64,000 bases of DNA from positions 1 through 64,000 of the forward strand of contig CALRNX020000002.1 of the NCBI GenBank assembly GCA_943369665.1, given 5' to 3'. The number at the start of each line of letters is the position of its first letter. Position 1 is the stretch's first letter. This document shows, piece after piece, positions 17,277 through 26,035 of this stretch. Origin of the DNA: UKL13-3 sp943369665 (GTDB lineage Bacteria; Bacteroidota; Bacteroidia; UKL13-3). The notes beneath the pieces were generated by a model. The model saw only the letters and a program-made list of their open reading frames with translations, was not told the DNA's origin and ran no database searches. A program made the position numbers and the translations under genes.

Positions 17277-17456
17277 AATAACATGCCCGATATATGACTC
17301 TGAAGAAATTATTAAGAATAAAGTTTCTCCAACTAAGCTCGCTTTATCTATTCTATTGTTAGGCTTTCCTATTCCTTTTATTGTCAAAGCAAAACATATC
17401 ACTTTTTTGACTGCTATAACGATTTCAAATTAGAAAGCCATAGTAAGAATATTTAA
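17260..17456 (+). pseudogene. Degenerate zinc-ribbon protein gene
   Basis: From the ATG at 17260 the frame reads LTDKITCPIYDSEEI, then a hydrophobic SILLLGFPIPFIVKAKH, and ends at a stop at 17431-17433. One base shifted, the DNA just after codon KAK goes on as YHFFDCYNDFKLES up to a stop at 17454-17456. Joined, this looks like a small zinc-ribbon membrane protein, usually with CPxC near the N-terminus and CxDCG near the end. Here the second Cys is Tyr, the third is Phe, and the frame is broken. I therefore read it as a decayed gene downstream of the DUF2007 gene, whose last 17 bases it overlaps. The family picture is from memory; a short living variant cannot be excluded. Confidence 0.55.
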
Positions 17457-17483
17457 TCCAATTCTTACAAAAAAAATGGCATA

Positions 17484-17514
17484 AAAAAATCCCACTCTTT
17501 GGGAGCGGGATTTT
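17484..17514 (-). terminator. Intrinsic terminator of the HU gene
   Basis: On the minus strand the stem ATCCCGCTC pairs with GAGTGGGAT (one G-T pair) and is followed by seven T. It lies about 25 bases beyond the HU stop. Confidence 0.75.
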
Positions 17515-17538
17515 CATTTCACTTACGTGTAAAATTAA

Positions 17539-17811
17539 TTACTTAACTTTAGCTTGTAAGTTAGCACCAGCTTTAAATTTCACAACTTTTTTAGCCGGGA
17601 TGTTAATTTCTTTACCTGTTTGTGGGTTACGACCTTTACGTGCTGCACGTTTAGTTACAGAGAAAGTACCGAAACCAACCAAGATAACTTTGTCGTTCTT
17701 TTTCAATGCACCTTGAGTAGATGACATGAATGAATCCAAAGCAGCTGCTGCTTGTACTTTAGTAATTTTGGCTGCATTAGCCATGTTGTCGATTAAATCT
17801 GATTTGTTCAT
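17539..17811 (-). CDS. HU family DNA-binding protein
   Basis: A 90-residue nucleoid protein of the HU/IHF type. It begins MNKSDLIDNMA, has ALDSFMSSTQGALKKNDKVILVGFGTF in the helical body, and the DNA-binding arm reads KRAARKGRNPQTGKEI with the tip Pro that inserts between bases. The length equals that of HU. It has a perfect Bacteroidota promoter and its own terminator, so it is a single-gene unit, as expected for an abundant protein. Confidence 0.96.
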   Translation of the reverse strand: MNKSDLIDNMANAAKITKVQAAAALDSFMSSTQGALKKNDKVILVGFGTFSVTKRAARKGRNPQTGKEINIPAKKVVKFKAGANLQAKVK

Positions 17812-17850
17812 TGTTAAATTATTTAATTAGTTAAATGGTTATTACACTAA

Positions 17851-17880
17851 CAAACTTAGGGATTGATACGAATAAAACAA
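17851..17880 (-). promoter_or_regulatory. Promoter of the HU gene
   Basis: On the minus strand TTG (17878-17880), a 19-base spacer, and TAAGTTTG (17851-17858), a full consensus match. The ATG follows about 40 bases downstream. Confidence 0.75.
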
Positions 17881-17991
17881 GCGGTAACACTGCCTTTGCA
17901 AACTTTTTTTAAAGGAAGATTTTCACATATTGTCAACATTTGCGCCCTTTAACAGGGTTTTAACCCCTTGAACGGCCTGCCACAACCCATC

Positions 17992-18489
17992 CTAAACTAT
18001 TGATTTTACTATATCCGACACGGATTTCACAGGCATCTCAACGATCAACTGTGCCTTGTTATAGTAGGGAGAGCGGTTTTCCAATAATTCTGCTATAAAT
18101 ACAGCTAACTCATCTGGCGACTTGCCCTTTAGGAGTGGTCGCTTATCCGGAAACGCACTTATCCTGCTTAATATAAAAGCAGCGTTTGCCTTCAGGTAAA
18201 TGGTTTTGCCTTGTTCATTCATCCACTCCATATTATTATAATAACATGGCGTCCCTCCTCCGGTAGCAATAACCAAATGATTACGAGCAGCCGTTGCGTG
18301 GAGCGCACGTTGTTCCAGTTGTCGGAAATACGCCTCGCCCTTTTGTTCAAAAATTTCAGGAATGGATTTGCCTTCCGATTTTTCTATTTCTTTATCCAGG
18401 TCGAGATAGGAATAATGCAATTGCTTGGCAAATTGTTTTCCCAACGTTGTTTTACCAACTCCCATCATACCTGTTAAATATATTCTCAA
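17992..18489 (-). CDS. aroK: Shikimate kinase
   Basis: A 165-residue kinase that phosphorylates shikimate at the 3-OH in chorismate synthesis. The P-loop is GMMGVGKTT (residues 7-15). The shikimate-binding DLDKEIE and GEAYFRQLE follow, then IATGGGTPCYYNN with the GGG loop, and the lid region DKRPLLKG. The start is TTG at 18489 (TTG AGA ATA TAT); no ATG lies in frame just upstream, and the next in-frame ATG is inside the P-loop, so TTG is required. Confidence 0.94.
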   Translation of the reverse strand: MRIYLTGMMGVGKTTLGKQFAKQLHYSYLDLDKEIEKSEGKSIPEIFEQKGEAYFRQLEQRALHATAARNHLVIATGGGTPCYYNNMEWMNEQGKTIYLKANAAFILSRISAFPDKRPLLKGKSPDELAVFIAELLENRSPYYNKAQLIVEMPVKSVSDIVKSIV

Positions 18490-18600
18490 TTGAAATGTAT
18501 TACGAATTATATGAGAACGTCATAAGTTTTCTTTCACACTGATTACGCAAAATTCTTTCATCTTTTCGAGGTAGTTGAACAAAATCGAAACCACACTCAA

Positions 18601-19719
18601 TTACTTCATATACTTCTTCAAAGTCTCATACGAAGGAATAGCATAGCTCGACCATTTTTTAACAATCGTGTTTCCTTTCATCAACACCACACCGGGATTA
18701 CTCCGTACAATCGATTTTAAAGGCGTTACATCCATCATATAATAGTCGTACATCAATTGGTATTCGTGTCGATAAATCTCAACCATGTCGTGTGGCGTAG
18801 CTGTTAGTCCCCAAACTTTATTTCCCGCCTCAACAAATGGTGTTGTTAAAGCCGCCAACTGTTCGGCACTTCCCTTCCTGCTCTCACGAATATCTTTTTG
18901 CACAATGATCAATTTATAACCACTGGTATCAGCCAACAAACTATCGGTGTACTCAACATTTGATTCATTATACAATTTAAAATCGAACACGGGAACTTTA
19001 TAGCCGGGTCTGATCAATTTATCTTTCCGGTCAATAAATTTATACGTGTCGTCAAGAGTTGCCAATTGGTTCATCCCAATTTCCACTTGTGCCCCATCCT
19101 TTTCATAAATAAATACCATTTCAAAGCTATCTCGAACGGCACCTTCCGGAAAAGTCATCAATGCTTTGATATTGTTGCCCACTTTGTATGGTAAAAAATC
19201 AATGCGCGGTAAAAACATATACGTATACAATGTAAAAGCTGTAATCACCAAAAGCGAAGTACCCAAGGCAATGGTTTGCACTCCACGGTTAAACAATGGC
19301 TTTATATGCTGTTGCCCAATAAAAATAACCAATATAAATGCAAGGAGTACTAAATCCTTTATAAAAGATTCAACGGGCTTGAGTTTGATGGCATCACCGA
19401 AACAACCACAATCTGTAACCTTTCCTGTAACTGCCGAATAACCCGTGAGCCAGGTAAAAAACAGGATCATTAACAACAATAACCACGCATTTAGCTTTGT
19501 ATATGCGCCCAGTAATAATGCAACACCCACAATGATCTCAAAAATACAGATCACCATTGCTAAGGGTACTGCATAATCAACAAATACAGGCATCTTAAAT
19601 ACCTCAAAATATTCGATGAGTTTATACGAAAAACCAATGGTGTCATTTGCTTTGATAAACCCCGACAGGATAAACAAAACACCTACCAAAACTCTGCTTA
19701 TTTGTGTTATTATTTTCAT
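18601..19719 (-). CDS. DoxX/MauE-type membrane protein (BT_3928-like)
   Basis: A 372-residue protein. The N-terminal 150 residues hold four membrane helices of the DoxX/MauE type (VLVGVLFILSGFIKANDTIGF, AMVICIFEIIVGVALLLGAY) with a GCFGD motif after the third helix. A fifth hydrophobic segment (IALGTSLLVITAFTLYTYMF) leads to a C-terminal extracytoplasmic domain of about 210 residues. Its last part (VWGLTATP, NPGVVLMKGNTIVKKWS) has the look of a thioredoxin-like fold without its Cys pair. Relatives are widespread in Bacteroidota with unknown function; electron or thiol transfer across the membrane is a guess from the MauE likeness. Confidence 0.8.
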   Translation of the reverse strand: MKIITQISRVLVGVLFILSGFIKANDTIGFSYKLIEYFEVFKMPVFVDYAVPLAMVICIFEIIVGVALLLGAYTKLNAWLLLLMILFFTWLTGYSAVTGKVTDCGCFGDAIKLKPVESFIKDLVLLAFILVIFIGQQHIKPLFNRGVQTIALGTSLLVITAFTLYTYMFLPRIDFLPYKVGNNIKALMTFPEGAVRDSFEMVFIYEKDGAQVEIGMNQLATLDDTYKFIDRKDKLIRPGYKVPVFDFKLYNESNVEYTDSLLADTSGYKLIIVQKDIRESRKGSAEQLAALTTPFVEAGNKVWGLTATPHDMVEIYRHEYQLMYDYYMMDVTPLKSIVRSNPGVVLMKGNTIVKKWSSYAIPSYETLKKYMK

Positions 19720-19837
19720 ATTTTTCTTATCGTCACAGGTTACATGTATTTATTATCTGCCATCAACGACTTTTATTATTTGTGTTCGCTAATTACGCCA
19801 ATTCAATTCTTAATATTTTATTAGTACCTACCGCAAC

Positions 19838-20383
19838 CTATTTCTGTTCGTCAATTCGAATCAATGCAAACACCGAATAATTGATCATGTCCTGAAGGTT
19901 TGCATCAATCCCTTCGCTCATAATTGTTTGTCCTTTGTTATCCTCAATTTGTTTGATACGCATCAACCTCACCAGTAAAATATCTGTAAACGTACTTACC
20001 CGCATATCGCGCCATACCTCACCATAGTCGTGATTTTTTTCACCCATCAAAGTTTTGGTCAGCGATACATATTTATCATATAACAATGTCAACGTATCAA
20101 TGTTCAGTTCAAGTTCTTTTGAATCCTTCAATTCAATCTGAATCAAACCCATGATGCAATAATTTACAATGCCCATAAATTCCGATTCAATATCATCGCC
20201 AATTTTTTGATACCCCTTTTCTTCAATATTCCTGATGCGCTGGGCTTTGATAAAAATCTGATCGGTAATAGACGATAAACGCATTACACGCCAGGATGTT
20301 CCATAATCTTTACTCTTATTGATAAATATATTTTTGCACTTGGCAATGGCGCTATCGTATTGTGATGAAGTTTGATTAATCAA
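19838..20383 (-). CDS. DUF1599 domain protein
   Basis: A 181-residue soluble protein made of two related halves. Each carries a KSKDYGTSWRVMR or KNHDYGEVWRDMR motif followed by a helix with the RLMRIKQIED pattern (about residues 22-60 and 116-155). This is the DUF1599 (nucleotide modification associated) family, found in Bacteroidota and some phages; its activity is not known to me. The start is TTG at 20383, inside a 12-bp palindrome that also overlaps the start region of the divergent folP. Confidence 0.85.
   Translation of the reverse strand: MINQTSSQYDSAIAKCKNIFINKSKDYGTSWRVMRLSSITDQIFIKAQRIRNIEEKGYQKIGDDIESEFMGIVNYCIMGLIQIELKDSKELELNIDTLTLLYDKYVSLTKTLMGEKNHDYGEVWRDMRVSTFTDILLVRLMRIKQIEDNKGQTIMSEGIDANLQDMINYSVFALIRIDEQK
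20372..20383. promoter_or_regulatory. 12-bp palindrome between the DUF1599 gene and folP
   Basis: The perfect palindrome TTGATTAATCAA lies at the divergent point of two genes. It includes the TTG start codon of the DUF1599 gene. It could be an operator or chance. Confidence 0.25.
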
Positions 20384-20419
20384 AGCGGAAACTGTTTATT
20401 TGTTTGTTGTACAAAAATA

Positions 20420-21286
20420 ATGGAGCAACCGAAATTGCAAACCCTAAGGCCAAAAATAACATTAAGTAGTAAAGGACAGCTAATTATCCTCGAAAAACCA
20501 GCTGTAATGGGCATTTTAAACATTACACCTGATTCTTTTTTTGATGGAGGAAAGCATTTTACCACTGATGATGCCCTGCACCAAACCGAAAAAATGCTTA
20601 ACGAAGGTGCACTGTTTATTGATATCGGAGCATACTCAAGTAGGCCAAATGCTCTTGATATTGACGAAGGAGAAGAATTGAAACGCTTAATTCCGGTGGT
20701 GGAAACTGTTTATAAAAACTTTCCACAAGCCTGGATTTCGATTGATACGTTTAGAAGCAAAGTTGCCAAAGAAGCTATTGAAGCCGGTGGAATGATTGTA
20801 AATGATATTGCCAGTGGTGATGACGATGCTGAGATGTTTAAAACAGTTGCTGCCTTAAATGTGCCATATATTATGATGCATAAAAAAGGCACACCACAAA
20901 CCATGCAGCACAATCCGCAGTATGAGAATGTGGTGCTTGAGGTGATCCAATATTTTACACGAAAAATAAAAACAGCGAGAGAGTTTGGTATTAAAGATCT
21001 TATTTTGGACCCTGGTTTTGGTTTTGGCAAAAACCTGGAACACAATTATGCCCTGCTGAAACAACTTGCCGATTTGCAACTATTCGAATTACCTGTTTTA
21101 GCCGGCTTGTCGCGCAAAGGCATGTTGCAAAAAGTAACGAATAATACAGCCTCTACAGCTTTAAATGCAACAACATCAGCCAATACCATTGCATTGCTGA
21201 ACGGAGCCCGTATTTTGCGTGTACATGATGTAAAAGAAGCCTTAGAATGTATTAACATTGTAACCGCTACATATGGAACTTTTTGA
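20420..21286 (+). CDS. folP: Dihydropteroate synthase
   Basis: A 288-residue enzyme joining p-aminobenzoate to the pterin pyrophosphate in folate synthesis, the sulfonamide target. Motifs in order: MGILNITPDSFFDGGK, DIGAYSSRP, WISIDTFRSKVAKEAI, VNDIASG, LDPGFGFGKNLEHN and GLSRKGM. The frame extends upstream to a TTG at 20372, but I chose the ATG at 20420 because that upstream part would overlap the divergent gene and adds no conserved sequence. Its end overlaps cdaA by 14 bases, so the pair is likely co-translated. Confidence 0.95.
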   Translation: MEQPKLQTLRPKITLSSKGQLIILEKPAVMGILNITPDSFFDGGKHFTTDDALHQTEKMLNEGALFIDIGAYSSRPNALDIDEGEELKRLIPVVETVYKNFPQAWISIDTFRSKVAKEAIEAGGMIVNDIASGDDDAEMFKTVAALNVPYIMMHKKGTPQTMQHNPQYENVVLEVIQYFTRKIKTAREFGIKDLILDPGFGFGKNLEHNYALLKQLADLQLFELPVLAGLSRKGMLQKVTNNTASTALNATTSANTIALLNGARILRVHDVKEALECINIVTATYGTF

Positions 21287-22088
21287 ATTTTATAATTTTA
21301 AGTTTACGCTGGTAAACGTGATCGACATTCTGTTGGTTGCAGGAATTATCCACCAGCTATACCGTTTGCTTAAAGGCAGTCTTGCCTTTAATATGCTTAT
21401 CGGGCTCATTACGATCTATATTTTTTGGGCATTGGTAAGGTATTTTAACATGCCCTTATTGGAAACCATTTTGTACCAGGTAACCAAGTTTGGCTTTCTG
21501 GCCATCATCATTATTTTTCAACAGGAAATCCGGAAGTTTCTTTTACTCATTGGTAAAGTAAGTTTCCTGGCCGAGAACAAATCGGTATTTCGGTTTTTGC
21601 CCTGGAACTGGAAAATAGAAAAAGGCTTCCACACCAACTACGAAGAAATTGTAGAAGCTGCCGAGTTTTTGGCAGAAACCAAACAAGGAGCAACAATTGT
21701 ATTTCCTAAAACTTCGGAAATGAAATTTATTGGTGCCAGCGGTGAGATGCTCGACTCAAATATTACCAAACGACTCCTTATTAGTATTTTTAATAAATAC
21801 AGTCCTTTACACGATGGTGCTATTATTATTGCCAATAGTAAAATAAAGGCTGTTAATGCAGTTTTACCTGTAAGTGAAAACCCGGAATTTCAAAACAAAT
21901 ATGGACTTCGCCATCTTTCGGCAATCGGAATAACCGAACAAACAGATGCTATTGCCTTGGTCGTTTCCGAAGAAAAAGGAACCATATTGGTAGCAAAAGG
22001 TGGTAAAATAATTGAAGGCCTCTCAAGAACCGAAATAATAGACCTGCTCAATAAAGAATTTATTGAAGATATGGTGAGTATGAAATAG
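21273..22088 (+). CDS. cdaA: Diadenylate cyclase CdaA
   Basis: A 271-residue membrane enzyme that joins two ATP into cyclic di-AMP. Three membrane helices fill residues 12-85 and are followed by the DAC domain. The catalytic DGA motif is at 181-183 (PLHDGAIII). The second motif, usually RHR, reads RHL here (213-215). The glutamates of the VSEEKGT block are present. Cyclic di-AMP controls potassium and cell-wall balance in many bacteria. The start overlaps folP by 14 bases; this pairing differs from the cdaA-cdaR-glmM order of Firmicutes. Confidence 0.93.
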   Translation: MELFEFYNFKFTLVNVIDILLVAGIIHQLYRLLKGSLAFNMLIGLITIYIFWALVRYFNMPLLETILYQVTKFGFLAIIIIFQQEIRKFLLLIGKVSFLAENKSVFRFLPWNWKIEKGFHTNYEEIVEAAEFLAETKQGATIVFPKTSEMKFIGASGEMLDSNITKRLLISIFNKYSPLHDGAIIIANSKIKAVNAVLPVSENPEFQNKYGLRHLSAIGITEQTDAIALVVSEEKGTILVAKGGKIIEGLSRTEIIDLLNKEFIEDMVSMK

Positions 22089-22089
22089 T

Positions 22090-22599
22090 CTATTTTGAAG
22101 CTGACTCCGTATTTTTCTTCTCGAATTCTTCGAAGATCTGCTCCGGTGTTTTGCCTAAATTTTGCATAGAAAGCTTCGCATCTTCGGCAAGTTCACTGTT
22201 TGGATACAGCTCAATAAATTTAGCATAAGTAGCCTTGGCATGTACATAGTCCTGCAGGCTGTTTTCGTACACATACGCTTGCAAGAACAACGCTTCTTCT
22301 GCAATTTTATGCTTCGGGTATTTCTCGATTACTTGTTTAAATAACTCAATCGCTTTTTGGTGTTCACCCGTTACGTTACAACGTTGGCCGGCCTTAAAAA
22401 TAAATTCCGGGGCCAATTCATCATCAGGATATTTACTGGCAAACTCTAAATATGCCGTTTTTGTTTTTTCAATTTGTTCAGGACTAAAAACACTATCGTT
22501 GGCCTCCAGGTCTTTAATATTGCTCAACGCCTTTTCTTTTGGTGACTGGCACGCTACAACTGTTAAAATAGCGAATGCGATAAACGTAATTTTTTTCAT
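22090..22599 (-). CDS. TPR lipoprotein
   Basis: A 169-residue lipoprotein with lipobox VVAC (Cys17). Three tetratricopeptide-like repeats follow between about residues 43 and 152, of the kind seen in BamD and YbgF (EFASKYPDDELAPEFIFKAG, AIELFKQVIEKYPKHKIAEEA, ATYAKFIELYPNSELAEDA). The C-terminal tail is acidic and Lys-rich. The fold suggests a protein-protein scaffold on the periplasmic side. It is shorter than BamD (about 240), so I do not call it BamD. It is convergent with cdaA, with only one base between stops. Confidence 0.8.
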   Translation of the reverse strand: MKKITFIAFAILTVVACQSPKEKALSNIKDLEANDSVFSPEQIEKTKTAYLEFASKYPDDELAPEFIFKAGQRCNVTGEHQKAIELFKQVIEKYPKHKIAEEALFLQAYVYENSLQDYVHAKATYAKFIELYPNSELAEDAKLSMQNLGKTPEQIFEEFEKKNTESASK

Positions 22600-22720
22600 G
22601 TGAGTTATAAATGCAGTGCGATGTTACGTATTTTTTCAAAATTAATTACGGGTTGGTATAGATTACCCAAAATCTCCGTTTTAGGCAACACCCCTATTCA
22701 ACCAATCCTCTCCTCATGCA

Positions 22721-23083
22721 TTAATACTGTCCTGTTCTCAAAAGAACCAATGTACAAGCTTCCAATGGTTTAATTCCATTTTCAGTTAACCTTTGCTCAA
22801 ACTCAGGATTTTCCGTTCCGGGATTAAAAACCACACGTTTGGGTTTTAATCCAATGATATAATCCTGGTATTGTTCCTGGTTTTGCGGATTCAAATACAA
22901 GGTAACGGTATCAAAATCAGCATCTGAAGGAAGTTCATTTACAATTGGATGCCCATTTACAGTCCCCTGTTTAACGCCAAAAGCCACCACTTCATGTTTA
23001 TATTCGTTGAGCATCTCTGTTGCCATAAACCCATATCTGGCGGGGTTTGGTGAAGCTCCAATGACCAATGTTTTTTTATTCAT
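22721..23083 (-). CDS. CoA-binding domain protein
   Basis: A 120-residue Rossmann-like protein of the YccU/CoA-binding family: it starts MNKKTLVIGASPNPARYGF, has a GTVNGHPIVNELP block and a late KRVVFNPGTENPEFE. I took the ATG at 23083 because the 8 residues before it are not conserved in form. Its role is unknown; relatives bind CoA through the glycine-rich N-terminal loop. Confidence 0.85.
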   Translation of the reverse strand: MNKKTLVIGASPNPARYGFMATEMLNEYKHEVVAFGVKQGTVNGHPIVNELPSDADFDTVTLYLNPQNQEQYQDYIIGLKPKRVVFNPGTENPEFEQRLTENGIKPLEACTLVLLRTGQY

Positions 23084-23328
23084 ATCCGGTTGAATTATTT
23101 CCTTCAATAATAACGCTTATGTCTCCAAAAAGTTCCTGACAAATTTCAAGAGAGTTCCTTATTTTCGCGTCCTTAAAATAGGTAGGCAAAAAGATCGCGA
23201 TAATTATCTGGGGGCGTGAGCAAATTTCCAGCTTAAGTAATCTTAATAAACTACAAATTTGAAATGAGCATTTGTAAATTGACTAAACACAATTAACACA
23301 AAGCCATAATTAACATAAATACCATACA

Positions 23329-25734
23329 ATGAAAATATCGTACAACTGGTTACTCGAACAAATTGATATACACAAAACACCTGAAGAAATTTCGGCTATG
23401 TTAACGGGTACCGGCTTAGAAGTTGAAAGTATTGAAAAATATGAATCGATAAAAGGTGGCTTGGAAGGAATTGTTGTGGGTGAAGTAAAAACATGCACCA
23501 AACACCCTAATGCCGATAAGTTAAGTATCACAACTGTCAATCTTGGTGGAGAAACCGATGTGCAAATTGTGTGTGGCGCACCGAACGTAGCTGCCGGACA
23601 GAAAGTACTGGTAGCAACTGTTGGAGCAACTGTTTATCCAATGGCCGGTGAACCTTTTAAAATTAATAAAAGTAAAATTCGGGGTGAGGTAAGTGAAGGA
23701 ATGATTTGTGCCGAAGACGAACTAGGTTTAGGTAAAAGTCATGATGGAATTTTGGTTTTGCCGGCTGATTATAAAGTTGGTGAAAAAGCTTCTGTTTACT
23801 TCCCTATATACTCCGATTATTTGATTGAGATAGGGCTTACTGCAAACCGTGGAGACGCAGCCTCGCACAGAGGTGTTGCGAGAGACCTTAGGGCACTGAC
23901 GAACGCTTCGCTTAAAATTTCGAATTTCGAATTTCAAATTTCGAATCTCAAATCTCAAATCTCAATTTCCTTAAATGATACTGATTGTCCTCGTTATTCG
24001 GGATTGTCTATTTCAGGAATTACCGTAAAAGAATCTCCGGATTGGCTCAAGAATAAATTGAAAGTAATTGGACTTGCTCCTATCAATAATATTGTAGATG
24101 CCACCAATTATGTATTGCACGAATGGGGACAACCCCTCCATGCTTTTGATGCAGATAAAATTTCAGGTAATGCCATTATTGTAAAAAAAGCAGAAGCGGG
24201 AACCACTTTTACAACGCTTGATAAGATTGAACGTAAACTTACAGGAATAGAGCTGATGATCTGCGATGCAGAAAAACCACTGGCGATTGCGGGCGTATTC
24301 GGAGGTTTGCATTCAGGCATTTCATCCGACACCAGGAATATTTTTATTGAGAGTGCTTATTTTAATGCGGCATCCGTTCGCAAAACTGCCAAAACTCACG
24401 GATTGAGCACCGATGCCTCATTCAGGTATGAACGCGGAACAGATCCAAACATCACCATTGATGCACTTAAACGAGTGGCTTCAATTATCATCGAAATTGC
24501 AGGTGGCGAAATTTCTTCTGAAATTGTGGATGTATATCCCAACCCTATCAAAAATATTGAACTGCAATTTTCGATTCCTAAATTCAACCGATTAATCGGA
24601 CAGGAAATTCCCATTACCGAAGTAAAACGGATTTTAAACGGATTAGATATCGAAGTACTGAATGAAACTTCTGAGATCCTAACACTCTCTATTCCTCCAT
24701 ACCGCTCCGATGTTACACGGGAAGCAGATATTGCCGAAGAAGTGTTGCGCATTTTCGGGTTAAACAATATCGATATTCCAACACAGGTTAAATCTTCTAT
24801 CTCGCCTTCGGCTGATGAAGCCAATTATAAACTGCGCAACAAAGTTGCCGATTATTTGAGCAGTAATGGTTTTTACGAACTTACCTGTAACTCTCTTACC
24901 AAATCAGCTTATTACTCCGAAGAAGAATTAAAATATGCGGTTAAGATGCTCAATCCCTTGAGCAGTGATCTGGATATTATGCGAATGAATATGTTGTACA
25001 GCGGATTGGAAATGATGCAATACAACAATAACCGTAAAGCATCAGATATAAAATGTTTTGAGTATGGAAAAACTTACCAAAATATTGACGGAAAATATAT
25101 TGAAACGCCTCATATTACACTTTTCTTAACAGGAAATAAACAAGCGGAAAGCTGGAATACCCCGCAACAACAAACAAACTTTTTCACCCTTAAATCAGCT
25201 GTTAAGAATGTTTTAGGTCGCTTGGGCATCCATCAAAAACTAGAGGCAAATTACAGCTACGAGGACAATCGGTTACACAATGCCGTTTCGTTGGCATATG
25301 CAGGAAAAACAGTTGTCGTATTTGGAACCATCAATCCAGAGATAACAGGTAATTTTGATCTAAACACTCCTGTTTATTTTGCCGATTTTTACTGGAACAC
25401 CCTCATCGAACTGTGTGCAAACAACAATCTTAAGTTTAAACCCATCTCTGCTTTCCCTCATGTGCGCAGAGATTTAGCGTTGTTATTGGATAACGCCACA
25501 AACTATATTGACATTGAGCGCATTGCTCTAAAAGCAGAACCCAAATTATTGCAGGCTGTCAATGCATTTGATGTGTACCAGGGAGACAAAATTGCTCAGG
25601 GTAAAAAATCGTATGCGGTAAGCTTCATTTTACAGGACGAAGAAAAAACGTTAACGGATCAGGATATTGATGGAGTCATGAACAAACTGGTCAAACAATT
25701 TGAAAAAGAATTGGGAGCCAGCTTAAGAAGTTAA
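23329..25734 (+). CDS. pheT: Phenylalanine--tRNA ligase beta subunit
   Basis: An 801-residue beta subunit, the usual length for this bacterial family. The N-terminal EMAP-like tRNA-binding domain lies at about 40-150 (GGLEGIVVGEVKTC, HPNADKLS, IVCGAPNVAAGQ). B3/B4 (CPRYSG, INNIVDATNYVL) and B5 (EIVDVYPNP through SDVTREADIAEEVLRIFG) follow. The C-terminal anticodon-binding domain has FPHVRRDLALLLD and ends in a KQFEKELGASLRS tail. The linker at residues 195-213 is encoded by a repeat of TTCGAATTT-type units (23914-23967), an oddity in an essential gene. The alpha subunit is not in this window. Confidence 0.96.
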   Translation: MKISYNWLLEQIDIHKTPEEISAMLTGTGLEVESIEKYESIKGGLEGIVVGEVKTCTKHPNADKLSITTVNLGGETDVQIVCGAPNVAAGQKVLVATVGATVYPMAGEPFKINKSKIRGEVSEGMICAEDELGLGKSHDGILVLPADYKVGEKASVYFPIYSDYLIEIGLTANRGDAASHRGVARDLRALTNASLKISNFEFQISNLKSQISISLNDTDCPRYSGLSISGITVKESPDWLKNKLKVIGLAPINNIVDATNYVLHEWGQPLHAFDADKISGNAIIVKKAEAGTTFTTLDKIERKLTGIELMICDAEKPLAIAGVFGGLHSGISSDTRNIFIESAYFNAASVRKTAKTHGLSTDASFRYERGTDPNITIDALKRVASIIIEIAGGEISSEIVDVYPNPIKNIELQFSIPKFNRLIGQEIPITEVKRILNGLDIEVLNETSEILTLSIPPYRSDVTREADIAEEVLRIFGLNNIDIPTQVKSSISPSADEANYKLRNKVADYLSSNGFYELTCNSLTKSAYYSEEELKYAVKMLNPLSSDLDIMRMNMLYSGLEMMQYNNNRKASDIKCFEYGKTYQNIDGKYIETPHITLFLTGNKQAESWNTPQQQTNFFTLKSAVKNVLGRLGIHQKLEANYSYEDNRLHNAVSLAYAGKTVVVFGTINPEITGNFDLNTPVYFADFYWNTLIELCANNNLKFKPISAFPHVRRDLALLLDNATNYIDIERIALKAEPKLLQAVNAFDVYQGDKIAQGKKSYAVSFILQDEEKTLTDQDIDGVMNKLVKQFEKELGASLRS
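23914..23967. repeat. AATTTCGAATTTC-type repeat inside pheT
   Basis: A 54-base stretch made of near-copies of AATTTCGAATTTC and AAATCTC, in frame within pheT. A similar stretch with the shared core CGAATTTCGAA lies between rnpA and rpmH (36244-36297). Low-complexity repeats of this kind occur in intergenic DNA of Bacteroidota; here it codes for about 18 residues. Confidence 0.7.
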
Positions 25735-25736
25735 AA

Positions 25737-26027
25737 ATGGACACCTTGCACTTAACAGCTGAAGAAATTAAACTCAAGGTTATTAAGCTTCTTCGTAAAA
25801 TGGAGCAGCTTGAGAATAAGTGCAATGTGCTTGAGGCCGAAAATCTTGAACTCAAAAACACAATCAGTGAGCAAAAAAATAGCATGAAAGCATTAGAAGA
25901 AACCAATAAAATGCTTAAAATTGCTGAAATACTCAACTTGCAGGACGATAAACGGGAACTAAAAAAATTGGTTAACGGTTATATAAAAGAGATTGATGAG
26001 TGTTTAAGGTTACTGAGTAACAAATAA
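25737..26027 (+). CDS. Coiled-coil protein, candidate ZapB-like partner of ZapA
   Basis: A 96-residue protein. Residues 20-65 form a long coiled coil with Leu/Glu/Lys heptads (MEQLENKCNVLEAENLELK), flanked by short helical ends (KLVNGYIKEIDECLRLL). It has no membrane segment or signal. It begins 2 bases after pheT and is followed by zapA after 8 bases, so the three are probably one transcript. Position and shape suggest a ZapB-like cell-division helper; no sequence match to ZapB can be claimed. Confidence 0.8.
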   Translation: MDTLHLTAEEIKLKVIKLLRKMEQLENKCNVLEAENLELKNTISEQKNSMKALEETNKMLKIAEILNLQDDKRELKKLVNGYIKEIDECLRLLSNK

Positions 26028-26035
26028 TTAAAACG

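Noticed and set aside
24396..24824. A 142-codon minus-strand frame within pheT
   Set aside because: Opposite a core synthetase; Ser/Ile-rich shadow sequence.
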